DNA of 11,439 nt from assembly GCA_934463345.1 (NCBI GenBank), contig CAKSJL010000053.1:1-11439 (forward strand), given 5' to 3'. The stretch is from an uncultured Oscillospiraceae bacterium. GTDB taxonomy: Bacteria > Bacillota > Clostridia > Oscillospirales > Ruminococcaceae. Below the pieces are notes generated by a model. The model saw only the letters and a program-made list of their open reading frames with translations. It had not been told where the DNA came from and did no database searches. Numbering within the stretch: position 1 is the stretch's first letter; each line of letters starts with the position of its first letter. Shown here one piece after another: positions 1 to 7,013 of this stretch. The position numbers were made by a program, and so were the translations under genes.

Positions 1-270
1 CTTGTGGACAGCTTCAATAAAATGGGACTTACATGCTTTAATCCTGAAGGTGCATTCTATGTTTTTCCATGCATAAAAAGCACTGGTCTTTCAAGTGAGG
101 AATTCTGTGAAAAACTTCTTGAAAGCCAGAAGGTTGCCGTTGTTCCGGGAAATGCTTTTGGTCAGAGCGGTGAAGGCTTTATAAGAGTTTCCTATGCCTA
201 TTCGCTCAAGCATTTAAGAGAAGCTCTTAAAAGAATTCAGGCATTCATTGAAAATCTCAGGAATGAATGA
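1..270 (+). CDS. PLP-dependent aminotransferase, class I/II (3' end only)
   Basis: The gene is cut by the left edge of the window; only the last 89 codons are present, open from base 1 to the TGA at 268-270. The visible part is the C-terminal small domain of a fold-type I aminotransferase (aspartate/aromatic/alanine group). Its family signatures are PEGAFYVFP, where the domain re-enters the active site, then VAVVPGNAFG, then GFIRVSYA. The Arg in GFIRVSYA is the family's usual binder of the substrate alpha-carboxylate. The pyridoxal-phosphate lysine would lie upstream, outside the window. The stop overlaps the ispE start (ATGA), so the two genes are probably co-transcribed and translationally coupled. 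The exact substrate cannot be told from this fragment. Confidence 0.88.
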   Translation, partial: LVDSFNKMGLTCFNPEGAFYVFPCIKSTGLSSEEFCEKLLESQKVAVVPGNAFGQSGEGFIRVSYAYSLKHLREALKRIQAFIENLRNE

Positions 271-1151
271 TTATGAATAAAGTTACATTAAAAGTATCTG
301 CAAAAATAAATCTGTCACTTGATGTAACAGGAAAACGCAGTGACGGATATCACAATATCGAAAGTATTTTTCAGAGTGTTGATATATATGACACGATAAC
401 CGTTTCAAAGCGTAATGACAATGAAATACGCATTTCATGCAGTGACCCGATTGTTCCATGCGACCGGAGAAACATTGCATATAAGGCTGCTGAATTGTTT
501 TACAATTACACAGGCATAACCGGAGGTGCTGACATTTACATTGAAAAGTTTATTCCATCACAAGCCGGTCTTGGCGGAGGAAGCTCTGACGGTGCAGGTG
601 TCCTTTACGCTCTGAACATGCTTTATGATACATGTCTTAACGGAATAAAGCTTACAGAGCTTGGCGGAAAAGTGAGCGCTGATACTGCATTCTTTACAGT
701 GGGCGGCACTGCTTATGTAAACGGAATAGGCGATGAGATAAATTCAATACGTTTCATTCCTAAAATTGATCTTGTAATTGCCAAAGGAAGTTCTGGTATT
801 TCAACACCGGATGCATACAGCAGAATTGACACACTCAGCAGTATGAACCATCCTGAGACTGCAAAACTTCTGAAAGCCATTGACAAAGGAAACTTTGTTA
901 AAAACTGTAGTTTATGCCGAAACGTTTTTGAAAATGTTGCAAACATTGATGACGTTATATCAATTAAGAAGCTTATGCGTTCTCATGGTGCGCTTAATTC
1001 ACTTATGAGCGGAAGCGGATCAGCTGTTTTCGGAATTTTTCCTGATAAAGAAACGGCTTTGAAATGTACTGACATGCTTACAGAAAAATTTCCATTTGCA
1101 GTATATTGCCGGGCTGTTCCTGACAGCATACTTGTTATCAACAAAGAATAA
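267..1151 (+). CDS. ispE: 4-diphosphocytidyl-2-C-methyl-D-erythritol kinase (IspE)
   Basis: IspE phosphorylates the 2-hydroxyl of CDP-methylerythritol with ATP in the cytoplasmic MEP pathway, which makes isoprenoid precursors. The 294-residue protein has normal family length and the GHMP-kinase signatures. Near residues 11-30 is the substrate-binding segment AKINLSLDVTGKRSDGYHN. The ATP-binding glycine-rich loop is GLGGGSSD at about 101-108, the catalytic Asp is in SAD at 137-139 (usually GAD), and the C-terminal GHMP motif MSGSGSAVFG is at about 247-256. The ATG at 267 overlaps the upstream stop as ATGA. A second in-frame ATG at 273 gives MNKVTLKVSAKIN and is better spaced (10 bases, against 4) from the weak CAGGA at 258-262, so the true start may be 273. 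A strong terminator directly follows the stop. Confidence 0.95.
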   Translation: MIMNKVTLKVSAKINLSLDVTGKRSDGYHNIESIFQSVDIYDTITVSKRNDNEIRISCSDPIVPCDRRNIAYKAAELFYNYTGITGGADIYIEKFIPSQAGLGGGSSDGAGVLYALNMLYDTCLNGIKLTELGGKVSADTAFFTVGGTAYVNGIGDEINSIRFIPKIDLVIAKGSSGISTPDAYSRIDTLSSMNHPETAKLLKAIDKGNFVKNCSLCRNVFENVANIDDVISIKKLMRSHGALNSLMSGSGSAVFGIFPDKETALKCTDMLTEKFPFAVYCRAVPDSILVINKE

Positions 1152-1185
1152 AAAACAGCCAGCAGATTTTTCTGCTGGCTGTTTT
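1152..1185. terminator. Bidirectional intrinsic terminator between ispE and nrdG
   Basis: A perfect 15-bp stem (1152-1166 with 1171-1185) encloses a TTTT loop. The lower four pairs are A/T, so a U-tract follows the GC-rich part in both directions. Reading + it is TTTT and then the start of the 1187 element. Reading - it is six T's (complement of 1150-1155). It begins one base after the ispE stop and probably also terminates nrdD-nrdG transcription arriving from the right. Confidence 0.9.
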
Positions 1186-1186
1186 A

Positions 1187-1311
1187 GGGCGTGTTCTCAT
1201 AAAATGCTTGTGCGGATTTCCAAGCACAATTTTTAACGCAGTATGCGTAAAAATTTGCTGGAAAGACGTGCGCATACGCTTGTGAAGACAGGTTCCTATG
1301 TGAACACGCCC
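1187..1311. mobile_element. MITE-like palindromic element, copy 1 (125 bp)
   Basis: A non-coding element bounded by inverted repeats GGGCGTGTTC (1187-1196) and GAACACGCCC (1302-1311), with one mismatch followed by four further matching bases inward. It is flanked by TA on each side (1185-1186 and 1312-1313), consistent with a TA target-site duplication. The interior holds smaller inverted repeats, including TTGTGC/GCACAA and an ACGC/GCGT hairpin with A/T arms. The first 27 bases match copy 2 (8022-8086) with two differences, and the GAAAG(G)ACGTGC segment and right end are also shared. No open frame of note lies inside. It sits between the ispE/nrdG terminator and the nrdG stop (14 bases away), so it is transcribed as part of the nrdG 3' UTR. 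That it was mobile is inferred from the two copies, the terminal repeats and the TA flanks. Confidence 0.75.
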
Positions 1312-1325
1312 TAACTAATTAACCT

Positions 1326-1856
1326 TTATTCATTAAGCGGTGATAACAGCGTTTTTCCCTCTTTTAGCGATTCCTTAACCAAAATTATTCGCTGATTTTC
1401 AGAACCTCTGAATTTAAGCATAATATTTTTCTTTTCCAATACAAAAGGACCGTCCACAAGAATATCAAGCATAGAGACAAGTTCATCTGTAACTTCACAG
1501 TGTGCTTTTCCTTGTTCCGGCAGAATATCATTTTCAAAAATATAGCCGCTGTAACACCATATATTCTTTTCCGGATATATACTTCGCACTCTTTTCAGTA
1601 ATGCTGTCAGCACACGTTGATTGCAGGGTTCAAGCGGTTCTCCCCCAAGAAGCGTCAGACCTGCAATATATGATGGTTTCAGCGCTTCAATTATTTCAGA
1701 TTCGGTTTCATCAGTAAATGGCTTTCCAAAGTTAAAGTCCCATGTTTCTTTATTGAAGCATCCCTCGCAGTGATGAGTACACCCAGAAACAAAAAAAGAA
1801 ACTCTTACTCCCGTTCCGTTTGCAATATCTGTTTTTTTTATTGCCGCATAATTCAT
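1326..1856 (-). CDS. nrdG: Anaerobic ribonucleoside-triphosphate reductase activating protein (NrdG)
   Basis: NrdG is the radical-SAM activase that uses a [4Fe-4S] cluster and S-adenosylmethionine to generate the glycyl radical on NrdD. In the 176-residue product the cluster-binding motif CTHHCEGC places cysteines at 26, 30 and 33 (CxxxCxxC), followed by the SAM-binding GGEP at 71-74 and an NrdG-type DGPF segment. A start five codons upstream (1871) is possible, but its ATG overlaps GGAGAG (complement of 1864-1869). That is an ideal Shine-Dalgarno sequence, 7 bases before the ATG at 1856, and MNYAAIKKTDIANG is the usual family N-terminus, so 1856 was chosen. The gene lies 122 bases downstream of nrdD in the same direction, the classic activase-reductase pair. 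Confidence 0.95.
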   Translation of the reverse strand: MNYAAIKKTDIANGTGVRVSFFVSGCTHHCEGCFNKETWDFNFGKPFTDETESEIIEALKPSYIAGLTLLGGEPLEPCNQRVLTALLKRVRSIYPEKNIWCYSGYIFENDILPEQGKAHCEVTDELVSMLDILVDGPFVLEKKNIMLKFRGSENQRIILVKESLKEGKTLLSPLNE

Positions 1857-1878
1857 AACACATCTCTCCATAAGTAAT

Positions 1879-1933
1879 AGCTGCCGTATTTTCAGGGCAA
1901 TGCTATAAAAGCATTGTTTTCCAAACGACAGCT
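1879..1933 (-). other. Nested hairpin in the nrdD-nrdG spacer
   Basis: The spacer holds two nested inverted repeats. The outer arms are AGCTGCCGT (1879-1887) and ACGACAGCT (1925-1933), nine pairs with one G-U wobble in the minus-strand RNA. The inner arms are CAATGC (1898-1903) and GCATTG (1911-1916). In nrdDG mRNA the structure ends nine bases before the nrdG Shine-Dalgarno sequence and is not followed by a U-tract, so it is not a terminator in that direction. It could set nrdG translation or act as an mRNA stability or processing site. On the + strand it is followed by AATTTTTTA and could stop antisense transcription. Function is inferred only. Confidence 0.5.
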
Positions 1934-1978
1934 AATTTTTTATGAATGTATTTTAGTCGATCCTTGTATGGTATTGCT

Positions 1979-4156
1979 TTAAAGATGCAGTACCCTTTCC
2001 TTAATTTCCTGTGTTCTTCCCTGATTCCAGTACTGCGTTCCTATATACCCGCAGGTTCGTCTTGCAACGTTCATTCGGTTTTGATTGGTATTTCCGCAGT
2101 TCGGGCATTGCCATATAAGCTTTCCATGTATATCTGAAACAATGTTTATCTCACCGTCATAACCGCATTCCTGACAGTAGTCACTCTTTGTATTCAGCTC
2201 AGCATACATTATGTTATCATAAATATGCTGCATAACAGCAATTACAGCTTCTATATTATTCTGCATGTTCGGTACTTCAACATAGCTTACTGCTCCGCCA
2301 GGCGACAGCTTTTGAAACTGTGCCTCAAAGGAAAGTTTGCTAAAAGCATCTATTTCCTCTGTAACATGTACATGATAACTGTTGGTAATATAATTTTTAT
2401 CAGTAACTCCCGGAATAATTCCAAAACGCTTTTGCAGACATTTTGAAAATTTATATGTGGTTGATTCGAGCGGTGTGCCATATAAACTAAAGTCAATATT
2501 ACTTTCTTCACGCCATCTCTGACATACATCATTCATATGCTGCATAATTGAAAGAGCAAAAGGCGTTGCCTCCGGGTCGGTATGGGATTTACCGGTCATA
2601 TAATGAACACATTCGCAAAGTCCTGCATAACCCAATGATATTGTTGAATAACCGCCGTAAAGAAGTCTGTCAATCTTCTCGCCCTTCTTTAGCCTTGCAA
2701 GTGCGCCATACTGCCAGAGTATCGGTGCAACATCAGAAGGTGTTCCTTTCAGACGTTCATGTCTGCACATCAATGCATCATGGCAAAGCTCAAGGCGTTC
2801 ATCAAATATATGCCAGAATTTACCTATATCACCCTCAGATGAACAGGCAACGTCTACAAGATTTATAGTAACAACGCCCTGATTAAAACGTCCATAGTAT
2901 TTCGGTTTTCCATTTTCATCAGTATAAGGTGTCAGAAAGCTTCTGCATCCCATGCATGGATAGCAATGCCCTTCACCGTTTTTATCAATTTTAAGCTCCA
3001 GCATCTTCTTTTCAGATATATAATCCGGAACCATTCTCTTTGCTGTACACTCGGCAGCAAGCTTTGTTATATGCCAGTATTTCGAACCCTCTCTTATATT
3101 ATCTTCCTCAAGAACATATATAAGCTTAGGAAACGCAGGCGTTACATAGACACCGCTTTCATTTTTAACGCCCAGTATTCTCTGTCGCAGCATTTCCTCA
3201 ATTACAAGAGCCAGATCGTCTCTCAGCCTGCCCTCTTCAACCTCGTCAAGGTACATGAAAACGGTTACAAAAGGTGCTTGTCCATTAGTTGTCATAAGAG
3301 TTATTACCTGATACTGTATCATCTGAACCCCACGCTTTATCTCTTCCCTGACACGCATTTCAGCAACTTCGTGAATTTTCTCTTCACTCAACGGCAGACC
3401 GGCTTCTTCAAACTCTTTACGAACAATCTTTATCAGTTTTTGTCTGCTGACATCAACAAAAGGAGCAAGATGAGAAAGCGTTATACTCTGACCACCGTAC
3501 TGTGAGCTTGCAATCTGAGCAATGCTCTGCGTCGCAATGTTGCATGCCGTTGAAAAGCTTTTCGGACGCTCTATCATAACCTCGCTTATAACAGTTCCGT
3601 TCTGGAGCATATCTTCAAGGTTCACAAGACAGCAGTTATGCATGTGCTGTGCAAAATAATCAGCATCATGAAAATGGATTATTCCTTCTTCATGAGCCTT
3701 TACAACCTCTTCAGGCAGCAAGAAACGCTTTGTAATGTCCTTGCTCACCTCTCCAGCCATATAATCTCTCTGAACGCTGTTGATAACAGGATTTTTGTTT
3801 GAGTTTTCCTGCTTTACTTCTTCGTTATTACATTCTATAAGACTCAGGATCTGTTCATCGGTAGAATTGGATTTTCTCACAAGGCTTCTCTTATATCTGT
3901 ATGTAATATACTTTCTTGCAACTTCGTATGCCTGATATTCCATTATCTTATTTTCAACCAGATCCTGGATTTCCTCAACATTTAATGTTCTTCCAAGAGT
4001 CACGCAAAGGTCTTCAATATAATGTGATATTTTTCCAATTTGTTCATCAGTCAGTCTGACATTTTCCGCTGCTTCTATGTTTGCTTTTGAAACAGCAGAA
4101 TCAATTTTCGCAGAATCAAATTCGACTTCTGTGCCGCTCCTCTTGATAATTTTCAT
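1979..4156 (-). CDS. nrdD: Anaerobic (class III) ribonucleoside-triphosphate reductase (NrdD)
   Basis: NrdD is the oxygen-sensitive glycyl-radical enzyme that reduces ribonucleoside triphosphates to deoxy forms for DNA synthesis, with formate as the usual reductant in this class. The 725-residue protein begins with an ATP-cone regulatory domain (about residues 1-95, starting KIIKRSGTEVEFD), which senses ATP/dATP. The large catalytic barrel includes the HMHNCCLVNLEDML segment with conserved cysteines. A C-terminal zinc site follows with Cys661, 664, 684 and 687 (CQECG and CPNCG). The glycyl-radical motif RTCGYIG is at about 700-706. All hallmark residues are present and the length is normal. 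The ATG at 4156 is preceded by GGAGG with a 6-base spacer. Expression is probably repressed by NrdR through the two boxes upstream. Confidence 0.97.
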   Translation of the reverse strand: MKIIKRSGTEVEFDSAKIDSAVSKANIEAAENVRLTDEQIGKISHYIEDLCVTLGRTLNVEEIQDLVENKIMEYQAYEVARKYITYRYKRSLVRKSNSTDEQILSLIECNNEEVKQENSNKNPVINSVQRDYMAGEVSKDITKRFLLPEEVVKAHEEGIIHFHDADYFAQHMHNCCLVNLEDMLQNGTVISEVMIERPKSFSTACNIATQSIAQIASSQYGGQSITLSHLAPFVDVSRQKLIKIVRKEFEEAGLPLSEEKIHEVAEMRVREEIKRGVQMIQYQVITLMTTNGQAPFVTVFMYLDEVEEGRLRDDLALVIEEMLRQRILGVKNESGVYVTPAFPKLIYVLEEDNIREGSKYWHITKLAAECTAKRMVPDYISEKKMLELKIDKNGEGHCYPCMGCRSFLTPYTDENGKPKYYGRFNQGVVTINLVDVACSSEGDIGKFWHIFDERLELCHDALMCRHERLKGTPSDVAPILWQYGALARLKKGEKIDRLLYGGYSTISLGYAGLCECVHYMTGKSHTDPEATPFALSIMQHMNDVCQRWREESNIDFSLYGTPLESTTYKFSKCLQKRFGIIPGVTDKNYITNSYHVHVTEEIDAFSKLSFEAQFQKLSPGGAVSYVEVPNMQNNIEAVIAVMQHIYDNIMYAELNTKSDYCQECGYDGEINIVSDIHGKLIWQCPNCGNTNQNRMNVARRTCGYIGTQYWNQGRTQEIKERVLHL

Positions 4157-4178
4157 TGTAATCCTCCATATAAAGCAA

Positions 4179-4194
4179 ACACTATATATAGTGT
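4179..4194. promoter_or_regulatory. NrdR box 1 (proximal)
   Basis: ACACTATATATAGTGT matches the known NrdR-box pattern exactly and is perfectly palindromic. The symmetry extends four bases on each side, giving a 24-bp perfect palindrome at 4175-4198. It lies in the nrdD 5' UTR, just upstream of the ribosome binding site, 32 bp centre to centre from box 2. Confidence 0.92.
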
Positions 4195-4210
4195 TTGCAT
4201 TTTTATTTGA

Positions 4211-4226
4211 ACACTATATATAGTAT
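4211..4226. promoter_or_regulatory. NrdR box 2 (distal, overlapping the -10)
   Basis: ACACTATATATAGTAT differs from box 1 in one base. Its last two bases overlap the promoter -10 element (4225-4230) and it covers the expected transcription start, so a bound NrdR repressor would block RNA polymerase. Paired boxes about three helical turns apart are the normal arrangement for NrdR, the ATP-cone/zinc-ribbon repressor of ribonucleotide reductase genes. The nrdR gene itself is not in this window. Confidence 0.92.
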
Positions 4227-4252
4227 TATACCACATCTAAAATAAAAGTCAA
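4225..4252 (-). promoter_or_regulatory. Sigma-A-type promoter of nrdD-nrdG
   Basis: On the minus strand TTGACT (complement of 4247-4252) and TATAAT (complement of 4225-4230) are separated by 16 bp. Start of transcription is expected inside NrdR box 2, giving a 5' UTR of about 60 bases. The remaining 73 bases back to the end of pnp hold no convincing terminator. Confidence 0.85.
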
Positions 4253-4325
4253 GGAAATTGCAAACAAAATACTGCACATATACAGACAGCTAATTAGCTG
4301 CAATTTCTACACTAATTTTTAATAA

Positions 4326-6434
4326 TTAATTTCTTGCTTCAAGGTCAGCAAGTGCATCTTTTCTTGAAAGATTTATTCTTCCCTGCTTGTCTATTTCAAC
4401 TACCTTTACAAGAATTTCATCGCCGATCGAAACAACATCTTCAACCTTCTCAACTCTTGCCTTGTCGAGCTTTGATATATGAACAAGACCATCCTTACCA
4501 GGAGCAATCTCGACAAATGCGCCGAATGACATAAGTCTTACAACCTTGCCCTTATATATACCGCCGATTTCCGGACCGTCTGCAATTGTTCTGACGATAG
4601 AAAGCGCCTTATTGCAGTTATCAAGATCAACGCCTGAAATAAATACAGAACCATCCTCATTTATATCAATCTTAACATCGCATTCAGCAGTTATCTTCTG
4701 AATAACCTTACCGCCCTGACCAATAACATCTCTGATTTTCTCAACGTCTATCTTTGTCTGAAGCATTTTAGGAGCGTATTTGTTAACAGTCTGTCTTGAT
4801 TCCGGAATGGCTTTTAGCATTATTTCATCAAGAATATAAAGTCTTGCCTTTCTTGTCTTTTCAAAAGCTTCCTTTATAATAGCCGGAGTCAAACCATCAA
4901 CCTTGATATCAACCTGTATAGCAGTAATGCCCTTATGCGTACCGCCAACCTTAAAGTCCATATCTCCGAAGAAGTCCTCAAGACCCTGGATATCAACCAT
5001 TGTCATAAATTCGTCACTGTCAGGCTTTGTTATAAGTCCGCATGAAATACCAGCAACAGGAGCTTTTATCGGAACACCGGCATCCATAAGCGCAAGTGTT
5101 GAACCACAGATAGAGCCCTGTGATGTAGAACCGTTCGAGGACAGAACCTCAGAAACAAGTCTTAATGCATAAGGGAATTCTTCTACCGTAGGAATAACAG
5201 GCTCAAGCGCTCTTTCTGCAAGCGCACCATGGCCGATCTCACGTCTGCCAGGACCTCTGCTTGGTTTGGTTTCACCTACAGAATATGACGGGAAATTATA
5301 GTGATGCATGTATCTCTTTGATTCTTCCTCATCAAGACCATCTATTCTCTGTGCATCGCTTACAGGACCAAGTGTAGCAATTGTCAGAACCTGTGTCTGA
5401 CCTCTTGTAAAGAGTCCTGAACCATGAACTCTCGGAAGCAGTCCTACTTCAGCAGCCAGAGGTCTTATTTCATCAATGCCTCTTCCGTCAACACGCTTGC
5501 CTTCATAAAGCCAGTTTCTTACTATTTTCTTCTGAAGCTTATAAATACACTCGTCAATCATAGCTTCCTTTTCAGGATAAGCTTCGTCAAATTTAGCATG
5601 AATATCGTCCTTTATAGGCTGAAGTCTTTCTTCACGAATGTTCTTGTCATTTGTATCAAGTGCAAACTTCACTCTGTCAGCTGCAAATTCTTCAATTGCC
5701 TCAAACATTTCGTGGTCAACTTCCTGTGACTCAAATTCAAATTTTTTCTTGCCTATCTGCGACTGTATGTCACTGATAAATGCAACTATTTTCTTAATTT
5801 CCTCATGACCCTTTAAAATAGCCTCGAGCATTGTGTCATCAGGGACTTGATTTGCTCCTGCTTCAATCATGACAATCTTTTCAGCAGAACCTGCAACAGT
5901 AAGATTCAGATCAGTCTTGGCTCTCTGTTCAAGAGTCGGATTTAAAACGATCTCACCGTCAACAAGACCAACGCTTATTCCGGCAATAGGTCCATTCCAT
6001 GGAATATCAGAAATAGAAAGTGCAATGGAAGTTGCAATCATTCCAGTAATTTCAGGTGAACAGTCCGGATCAACTGCAAGAACAGTCATAACAACAGAAA
6101 CATCGTTTCTCATATCCTTAGGAAAAAGAGGTCTTATAGGTCTGTCAACCATTCTTGATGTAAGAATAGCCTTTTCTGACGGCTTTCCTTCTCTCTTGGT
6201 AAATGAGCCAGGAATTTTGCCTACTGAATACATTCTCTCCTCATAGTCAACAGAAAGCGGAAAGAAATCTACTCCCTCTCTCGGTTTAGGACTTGCTGTG
6301 ACATTTGCCATAACAACAGTTTCGCCATAATGAACCCAGCATGAACCGTTTGACAGAACACACGTCTTGCCTGTTTCAACAACTAATTCTCTTCCGGCAA
6401 ATGTAGTTTTAAAGGTTTTATAATTTTCAAACAT
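4326..6434 (-). CDS. pnp: Polyribonucleotide nucleotidyltransferase (PNPase)
   Basis: PNPase degrades RNA 3' to 5' by phosphorolysis, releasing nucleoside diphosphates, and works as a ring-shaped trimer in mRNA turnover. The 702-residue product has the full architecture: an N-terminal RNase PH domain, a helical linker, and a second RNase PH domain carrying the GLEDFFGDMDFKVGGT active-site segment with its conserved acidic residues. A KH domain with the IGQGGK loop and a C-terminal S1 domain (about 624-693) follow, ending shortly after S1. A start 17 codons upstream (6485) is open, but GGGAGG (complement of 6441-6446) stands 6 bases before the ATG at 6434, and MFENYKTFKTTFAGR is the family N-terminus, so 6434 was chosen. 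It lies downstream of rpsO, the widely conserved arrangement. No clear separate pnp promoter was seen. Confidence 0.97.
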   Translation of the reverse strand: MFENYKTFKTTFAGRELVVETGKTCVLSNGSCWVHYGETVVMANVTASPKPREGVDFFPLSVDYEERMYSVGKIPGSFTKREGKPSEKAILTSRMVDRPIRPLFPKDMRNDVSVVMTVLAVDPDCSPEITGMIATSIALSISDIPWNGPIAGISVGLVDGEIVLNPTLEQRAKTDLNLTVAGSAEKIVMIEAGANQVPDDTMLEAILKGHEEIKKIVAFISDIQSQIGKKKFEFESQEVDHEMFEAIEEFAADRVKFALDTNDKNIREERLQPIKDDIHAKFDEAYPEKEAMIDECIYKLQKKIVRNWLYEGKRVDGRGIDEIRPLAAEVGLLPRVHGSGLFTRGQTQVLTIATLGPVSDAQRIDGLDEEESKRYMHHYNFPSYSVGETKPSRGPGRREIGHGALAERALEPVIPTVEEFPYALRLVSEVLSSNGSTSQGSICGSTLALMDAGVPIKAPVAGISCGLITKPDSDEFMTMVDIQGLEDFFGDMDFKVGGTHKGITAIQVDIKVDGLTPAIIKEAFEKTRKARLYILDEIMLKAIPESRQTVNKYAPKMLQTKIDVEKIRDVIGQGGKVIQKITAECDVKIDINEDGSVFISGVDLDNCNKALSIVRTIADGPEIGGIYKGKVVRLMSFGAFVEIAPGKDGLVHISKLDKARVEKVEDVVSIGDEILVKVVEIDKQGRINLSRKDALADLEARN

Positions 6435-6559
6435 AAACTGCCTCCCGTTTTCAGTAGCAGTTTTAGCAATAAACCCTGAATCCACACCAAATGGCCGGAT
6501 TTACGGTTTAATGCTAAAATTACAACTACTGATATGATTTTTACGTTAAAATAGTTTGA

Positions 6560-6591
6560 AAAGGCAGAAAGGATTTCTCCCGACTGCCTTT
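6560..6591 (-). terminator. Hairpin terminator between rpsO and pnp
   Basis: Arms AAAGGCAG (6560-6567) and CTGCCTTT (6584-6591) pair over 8 bp. The interior can form a short GGA/TCC stem capped by GAAA. On the minus strand the stem runs into TTTTC. It starts 10 bases after the rpsO stop and probably trims or partially terminates rpsO transcripts; some read-through into pnp is likely. Confidence 0.7.
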
Positions 6592-6601
6592 CAGATTTCT
6601 C

Positions 6602-6868
6602 TTATTTACGGATACCAAGCTTTTCGATTATTGCACGATATCTGTTAATATCCTTCTTCTTGAGATAGTTAAGAAGGTTACGTCTGTGACCAACCATCTT
6701 AAGAAGACCTCTTCTTGAATGATGATCCTTCTTGTGAACCTTGAGATGTTCAGTCAGATCATTGATTCTCTTTGTAAGGATCGCGATCTGAACCTCGGGA
6801 GAACCAGTATCATTCTCATGTGTCTTGTTAGCTTCAATAACAGCTGTTTTTTCTTCTTTCAGTAACAT
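6602..6868 (-). CDS. rpsO: 30S ribosomal protein S15
   Basis: S15 binds the central domain of 16S rRNA early in small-subunit assembly and contributes to an intersubunit bridge. The 88-residue product matches the family in length and signatures: [24 protein letters not shown], then the basic [24 protein letters not shown] stretch that contacts rRNA. A GTG three codons upstream (6877) keeps the frame, but it is part of the Shine-Dalgarno GAGGTG (complement of 6875-6880), which is spaced 6 bases from the ATG at 6868; the ATG was therefore chosen. The gene has its own promoter and a structured leader that may mediate S15 autoregulation. Confidence 0.97.
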   Translation of the reverse strand: MLLKEEKTAVIEANKTHENDTGSPEVQIAILTKRINDLTEHLKVHKKDHHSRRGLLKMVGHRRNLLNYLKKKDINRYRAIIEKLGIRK

Positions 6869-6962
6869 TATTTTCACCTCTTTTAGTATTTATCCTATAT
6901 CGTAGTATCAGGCAGGCAACATTCCCACACTGGGCGTGACCCTGAAACCACGCACATGGACA
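6869..6962 (-). promoter_or_regulatory. rpsO 5' leader, candidate S15 autoregulatory RNA
   Basis: About 94 bases separate the expected start of transcription from the rpsO ATG. The leader can fold with a closing helix TCAGG/CCTGA (6941-6945 with 6908-6912) enclosing a CCCA/TGGG hairpin (6924-6934). An alternative GCGTG/CACGC hairpin uses 6949-6953 with 6934-6938. Many bacteria carry S15-binding leaders of several unrelated folds upstream of rpsO, so autoregulation is a reasonable inference. I cannot match this one to a specific described class. Confidence 0.4.
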
Positions 6963-6968
6963 AGTTTA

Positions 6969-6997
6969 ATTATATCATATTCCAGTCGATTTGTAAA
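6969..6997 (-). promoter_or_regulatory. Promoter of rpsO
   Basis: On the minus strand TTTACA (complement of 6992-6997) is followed after 17 bp by TATAAT (complement of 6969-6974), with a TG one base before the -10 giving an extended -10. It lies 16 bases past the stop of the upstream DUF624-like gene, so rpsO can be transcribed independently. Confidence 0.85.
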
Positions 6998-7013
6998 GTC
7001 TTTTTTGCAGTCA

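Noticed and set aside
1187..1311. Copy 1 of the repeat as a simple second terminator for nrdG
   Set aside because: Its ends are shared with a second locus and framed by TA, there is no U-tract, and a perfect terminator already lies beyond it, so a mobile origin explains it better.
2966..3505. 179-codon plus-strand frame antisense to nrdD
   Set aside because: Low-complexity Phe/Leu/Tyr-rich translation expected from the reverse of a well-supported gene; no ribosome binding site or family match.
4287..4300. 14-bp palindrome CAGCTAATTAGCTG downstream of pnp as a terminator
   Set aside because: The loop would be too small once paired, the centre is A/T, and no U-tract follows on the minus strand.
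6435..6485. 17-codon N-terminal extension of PNPase from an ATG at 6485
   Set aside because: The extension has no family counterpart, and a GGGAGG ribosome binding site stands just before the ATG at 6434.
6435..6559. A separate pnp promoter in the rpsO-pnp spacer
   Set aside because: Only weak TGTAAT- and TAAAT-like hexamers without a matching -35 at proper distance were found.
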